Assembly: GCA_937925645.1 (NCBI GenBank)
Contig: CALAMB010000015.1
Location: forward strand, 1 to 35,328
Direction: 5' to 3'
Source of the DNA: an uncultured Acidobacteriota bacterium
Lineage (GTDB): Bacteria; Acidobacteriota; JAAYUB01
DNA: 35,328 nt
The position numbers and the translations under genes were made by a program. The notes under the pieces were generated by a model. That model worked only from the letters and a program-made list of their open reading frames with translations, made no database searches and had not been told where the DNA came from. The stretch's first letter is position 1. The number at the start of each line of letters is the position of its first letter. Shown here piece after piece: positions 33,420 to 35,328 of this stretch.

Positions 33420-33428
33420 GGTCACACC

Positions 33429-33953
33429 TCATTCCAGTAGTGCCGCCAGCCTGTCGATGGCCCGGGACAGCGCCTTCCCCACGGTGGTCACCCGCAGGTC
33501 CAGCACGCGGGCCATCTCGGCGTAGCTCATCTCGTTCCAGTACAGCACGACGAGAAGCCGGTCCCGGTCGGGCAACCGGCTGAGGGCCTGCCTGACTTTC
33601 GCTATTCGGTCCTGTTGCAAGTAGTCTGCTTCCGTGTCGTGGCCGTCCGGCAGATCGGGGCTGCAGGCCAGGGGCAGGAATCGTCGCCACCGCAGGCGGC
33701 GGAGTCGATCCCGCCACAGGTTCACCGTCACGCGGCACAGCCAGGCCCGCGGATTCTCGGGCGATCGGCCGGTGTCAGGCTGCTGCGCCACCCGCAGGAA
33801 CGCCTCCTGCACCAGTTCCTCCGCGGTGTCGAGGCACCCCGTCAGGCGGACCGCCAGTCGAAGCAGCCAGTCGGCATGGTCTTGGTAAAGGCGTTCCAGC
33901 GCGGTGTCCGTTTCCGCCATCCGGCCCGTGGTCTGTGTCTGAGAGAAATCCAT
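33429..33953 (-). CDS. ECF RNA polymerase sigma factor in the cassette
   Basis: Predicted 174 residues with region 2 (ALERLYQDHADWLLRLAVRL, then DTAEELVQEAFLRVAQ and PRAWLCRVTVNLWRDRLRR) and region 4 (ALSRLPDRDRLLVVLYWNEMSYAEMARVLDLRVTTVGKALSRAIDRL). It is not closely similar to the sigma factor at 14057. It is followed by its likely zinc anti-sigma factor. The ATG at 33953 lacks a strong ribosome binding site; an internal ATG at 33920 is an alternative. A hairpin lies in its leader. Confidence 0.88.
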   Translation of the reverse strand: MDFSQTQTTGRMAETDTALERLYQDHADWLLRLAVRLTGCLDTAEELVQEAFLRVAQQPDTGRSPENPRAWLCRVTVNLWRDRLRRLRWRRFLPLACSPDLPDGHDTEADYLQQDRIAKVRQALSRLPDRDRLLVVLYWNEMSYAEMARVLDLRVTTVGKALSRAIDRLAALLE

Positions 33954-33983
33954 TCTCGTTGATCCGACCCGGCTCTCACCCGC

Positions 33984-34000
33984 GCGAACCGTTGGTTCGC
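33984..34000 (-). promoter_or_regulatory. Perfect 7-base hairpin in the sigma leader
   Basis: GCGAACC at 33984-33990 and GGTTCGC at 33994-34000 are exact reverse complements with a three-base loop. It sits 31-47 bases upstream of the sigma ATG. It may be an operator or a translational control hairpin. Confidence 0.5.
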
Positions 34001-34045
34001 CCGGCCATCATCACCATAGACGAAGCCGCGGCGAATTTGTGGCAC

Positions 34046-34074
34046 CGACTCAATATAAAAATGAAACTGAGTCG
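34046..34074 (-). promoter_or_regulatory. Dyad around an AT-rich -10-like element downstream of fumC
   Basis: CGACTCA at 34046-34052 and TGAGTCG at 34068-34074 form a perfect seven-base dyad around AT-rich sequence whose minus strand reads TTTTTATATT. It begins ten bases past the fumC stop. It could act as a fumC terminator hairpin (no T tract follows) or as a regulated promoter for the sigma operon. Confidence 0.4.
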
Positions 34075-34083
34075 ACGGGTGCG

Positions 34084-35328
34084 CTACCCGCCCGAGCCGC
34101 CGCCCTTGATGCCGCCCTCGGTCAGGGAGCGGGGGTCCAGCAGGCGGTCCAGTTCGGCGGGCGCCAGGCCCGTCGCCTCGGCGGCCACCTCGCGTACCCG
34201 CCGCCCCTCGGCAAAGGCGCGCTTGGCGATGGCCGCAGCGGCGTCGTAGCCGATCACCGGGTTGAGCGCCGTGACCATGATGGGATTCTTCTCCACCCGT
34301 TCCGCCACGGCGGCGCGGTTGACCGTGAAACCCGCCACGGCCTTGTCCGCCAGCAGCCGGGCGGCGGCGGCCAGCAGCCCCTCGGCCTGCAGCAGGTTGT
34401 GGGTCACCAGCGGCAGCATGGTGTTGAGCTGGAAGTTGCCCCCCTGGCCGCCCAGGGTGACCGCCGTGTCGCAGGCGATGGCCTGGGCGGCGGCCATGAT
34501 CACCGCTTCGCAGATCACCGGATTGATCTTGCCGGGCATGATGGAGGAGCCGGGCTGGAGCGCCGGCAGGGCGATCTCGGCCAGCCCCGCCTGGGGCCCG
34601 GAGTTCATCCAGCGCAGGTCGTTGGCGATCTTCATCAGGATCACGGCGACCGTTTTCAACTGACCGGACAGCTCCACCGCCGTGTCCTGGGCCGCCTGCA
34701 GCTCGAAGTGGTTGTCCCCCTCGCGGAAAGGCAACCCGGTGAGCCGCGCCAGCGCCGCGGCGGCGCGCCGGCCGAACTCGGGGTGGGCGTTGATGCCGGT
34801 GCCCACGGCGGTGCCCCCCAGCGCCAACTCCGCCAGCCGGGGCAGGACCGCCTCGACGCGGGCGATGGCGTGGTGCGCCTGGCTGGACCAGGCGCCGATC
34901 TCCTGCCCCAGCCGCACGGGCATGGCGTCCATGAGATGGGTGCGGCCGGTTTTCACCACGTCGTCGAGCGCGACGGCGCGCCGGTCGAGGACGTCCCGCA
35001 GGTGGCGCAGCGCCGGCAGCAGCTCGCCGGCGGCCTGCTCGTAGGCGGCCACGTGGATGGCGGCGGGAATGACGTCGTTGGACGACTGGCCCATGTTCAC
35101 GTGGTCGTTGGGATGGACGGCGGGCGGGCCGGCGGCGTCCTCCAGCAGTTGCCGCGCCCGGGCGGCGATCACCTCGTTGGCGTTCATGTTGGTGGACGTG
35201 CCCGAGCCGGTCTGGAACACGTCCACGGGGAAATGGCTGTCCCACCGGCCGTCGGCCACCTCGCGGGCGGCGGCGCCGATGGCGGCGGCCGGCTCCGGCG
35301 GCAGGAGGCCGAGCGCGGCGTTGGCCTC
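34084..35328 (-). CDS. fumC: Class II fumarate hydratase (5' end outside the window)
   Basis: 414 residues are present; the family is about 460 long, so some 45-60 N-terminal residues lie beyond the right edge. Visible motifs: QTGSGTSTNMNANEV, the RTHLMDAMPVRLGQE catalytic segment, and the superfamily signature GSSIMPGKINPV. The enzyme interconverts fumarate and malate in the TCA cycle in the cytoplasm. Aspartase and argininosuccinate lyase share the fold, but HLMDAMPVRLG favours fumarase. The C-terminus ends GGGSGG before TAG at 34084-34086. The last 145 bases recur exactly at 31787-31931. Confidence 0.93.
   Translation of the reverse strand, partial: EANAALGLLPPEPAAAIGAAAREVADGRWDSHFPVDVFQTGSGTSTNMNANEVIAARARQLLEDAAGPPAVHPNDHVNMGQSSNDVIPAAIHVAAYEQAAGELLPALRHLRDVLDRRAVALDDVVKTGRTHLMDAMPVRLGQEIGAWSSQAHHAIARVEAVLPRLAELALGGTAVGTGINAHPEFGRRAAAALARLTGLPFREGDNHFELQAAQDTAVELSGQLKTVAVILMKIANDLRWMNSGPQAGLAEIALPALQPGSSIMPGKINPVICEAVIMAAAQAIACDTAVTLGGQGGNFQLNTMLPLVTHNLLQAEGLLAAAARLLADKAVAGFTVNRAAVAERVEKNPIMVTALNPVIGYDAAAAIAKRAFAEGRRVREVAAEATGLAPAELDRLLDPRSLTEGGIKGGGSGG

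Larger units (their letters stand above)
31932..34087 (-). other. Probable acquired cassette between fumC direct repeats
   Basis: The segment holds exactly one leftward operon (ECF sigma, zinc anti-sigma, 318-residue exported protein) and lies between two exact 145-base copies of the fumC 3' end. Two sampled 60-base lines within it are about 62% and 53% G+C, against 82% for a line in fumC. No integrase or transposase is present, so the mechanism is unknown: homologous integration, tandem duplication or an assembly join are all possible. Confidence 0.6.

Overview
The window is high-GC bacterial DNA, roughly two thirds G+C overall and above 80% in places, with dense genes, short gaps and strong Shine-Dalgarno sites. 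A complete tripartite RND metal exporter with a TolC-like outer-membrane channel, a lipoprotein adaptor and many Sec signal peptides point to a diderm (Gram-negative) organism. The content (DUF4252 protein with an ECF sigma module, very large secreted Asp-box/FG-GAP protein, divergent membrane pyrophosphatase, B12-binding radical SAM protein) would fit Acidobacteriota or a related environmental phylum. No rRNA or other phylogenetic marker is present, so that placement is inference. No tRNA, rRNA, CRISPR array or transposase was recognised.

Layout. 1-4040: start of a leftward exported protein, a Tat-exported DUF362 protein, then a STAS protein and a SpoIIE-type phosphatase fused to a RsbW-like kinase (partner switching). 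4041-4562: a gene-free island of short tandem repeats that runs into the stop codon of czcA. 4535-11016 (leftward): czcA-czcB-czcC and a small exported Cys/His protein. 11150-12431: a promoter and two genes of unknown function, the second resembling a phosphoribosyltransferase. 12610-13848: a threonine-synthase-like enzyme. 14057-16122: ECF sigma factor, membrane protein (probable anti-sigma), DUF4252 protein and a second exported protein, closed by a terminator. 16381-18833: a small membrane protein overlapping a B12/radical SAM enzyme. 18968-19660: a PAS protein. 19931-22420: a divergent membrane pyrophosphatase with a structured leader and a strong terminator. 22581-27726 (leftward): a 62-residue helical protein and a 1632-residue secreted protein with 13 Asp-boxes and FG-GAP repeats. 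27949-29298: an exported M24 peptidase. 29594-30159: a MazEF-type toxin-antitoxin pair. 30450-31674: two convergent exported proteins of unknown function. 31783-35328: fumC, open at the window edge, whose last 145 bases recur exactly 2.3 kb away.

The strongest anomaly is at the right end. A leftward ECF sigma / zinc anti-sigma / secreted protein operon of visibly lower G+C lies between the intact fumC 3' end and an exact 145-base copy of it that keeps frame and stop. It looks like a regulatory cassette gained at a gene 3' end, though an assembly join through a repeat must be excluded. Other leads are the repeat island that supplies the CzcA C-terminus, two promoters carrying dyad operators (16253-16283 and 30258-30300), the structured pyrophosphatase leader, the divergent pyrophosphatase signature, and two unassigned gene pairs (11252-12431 and 16381-18833).
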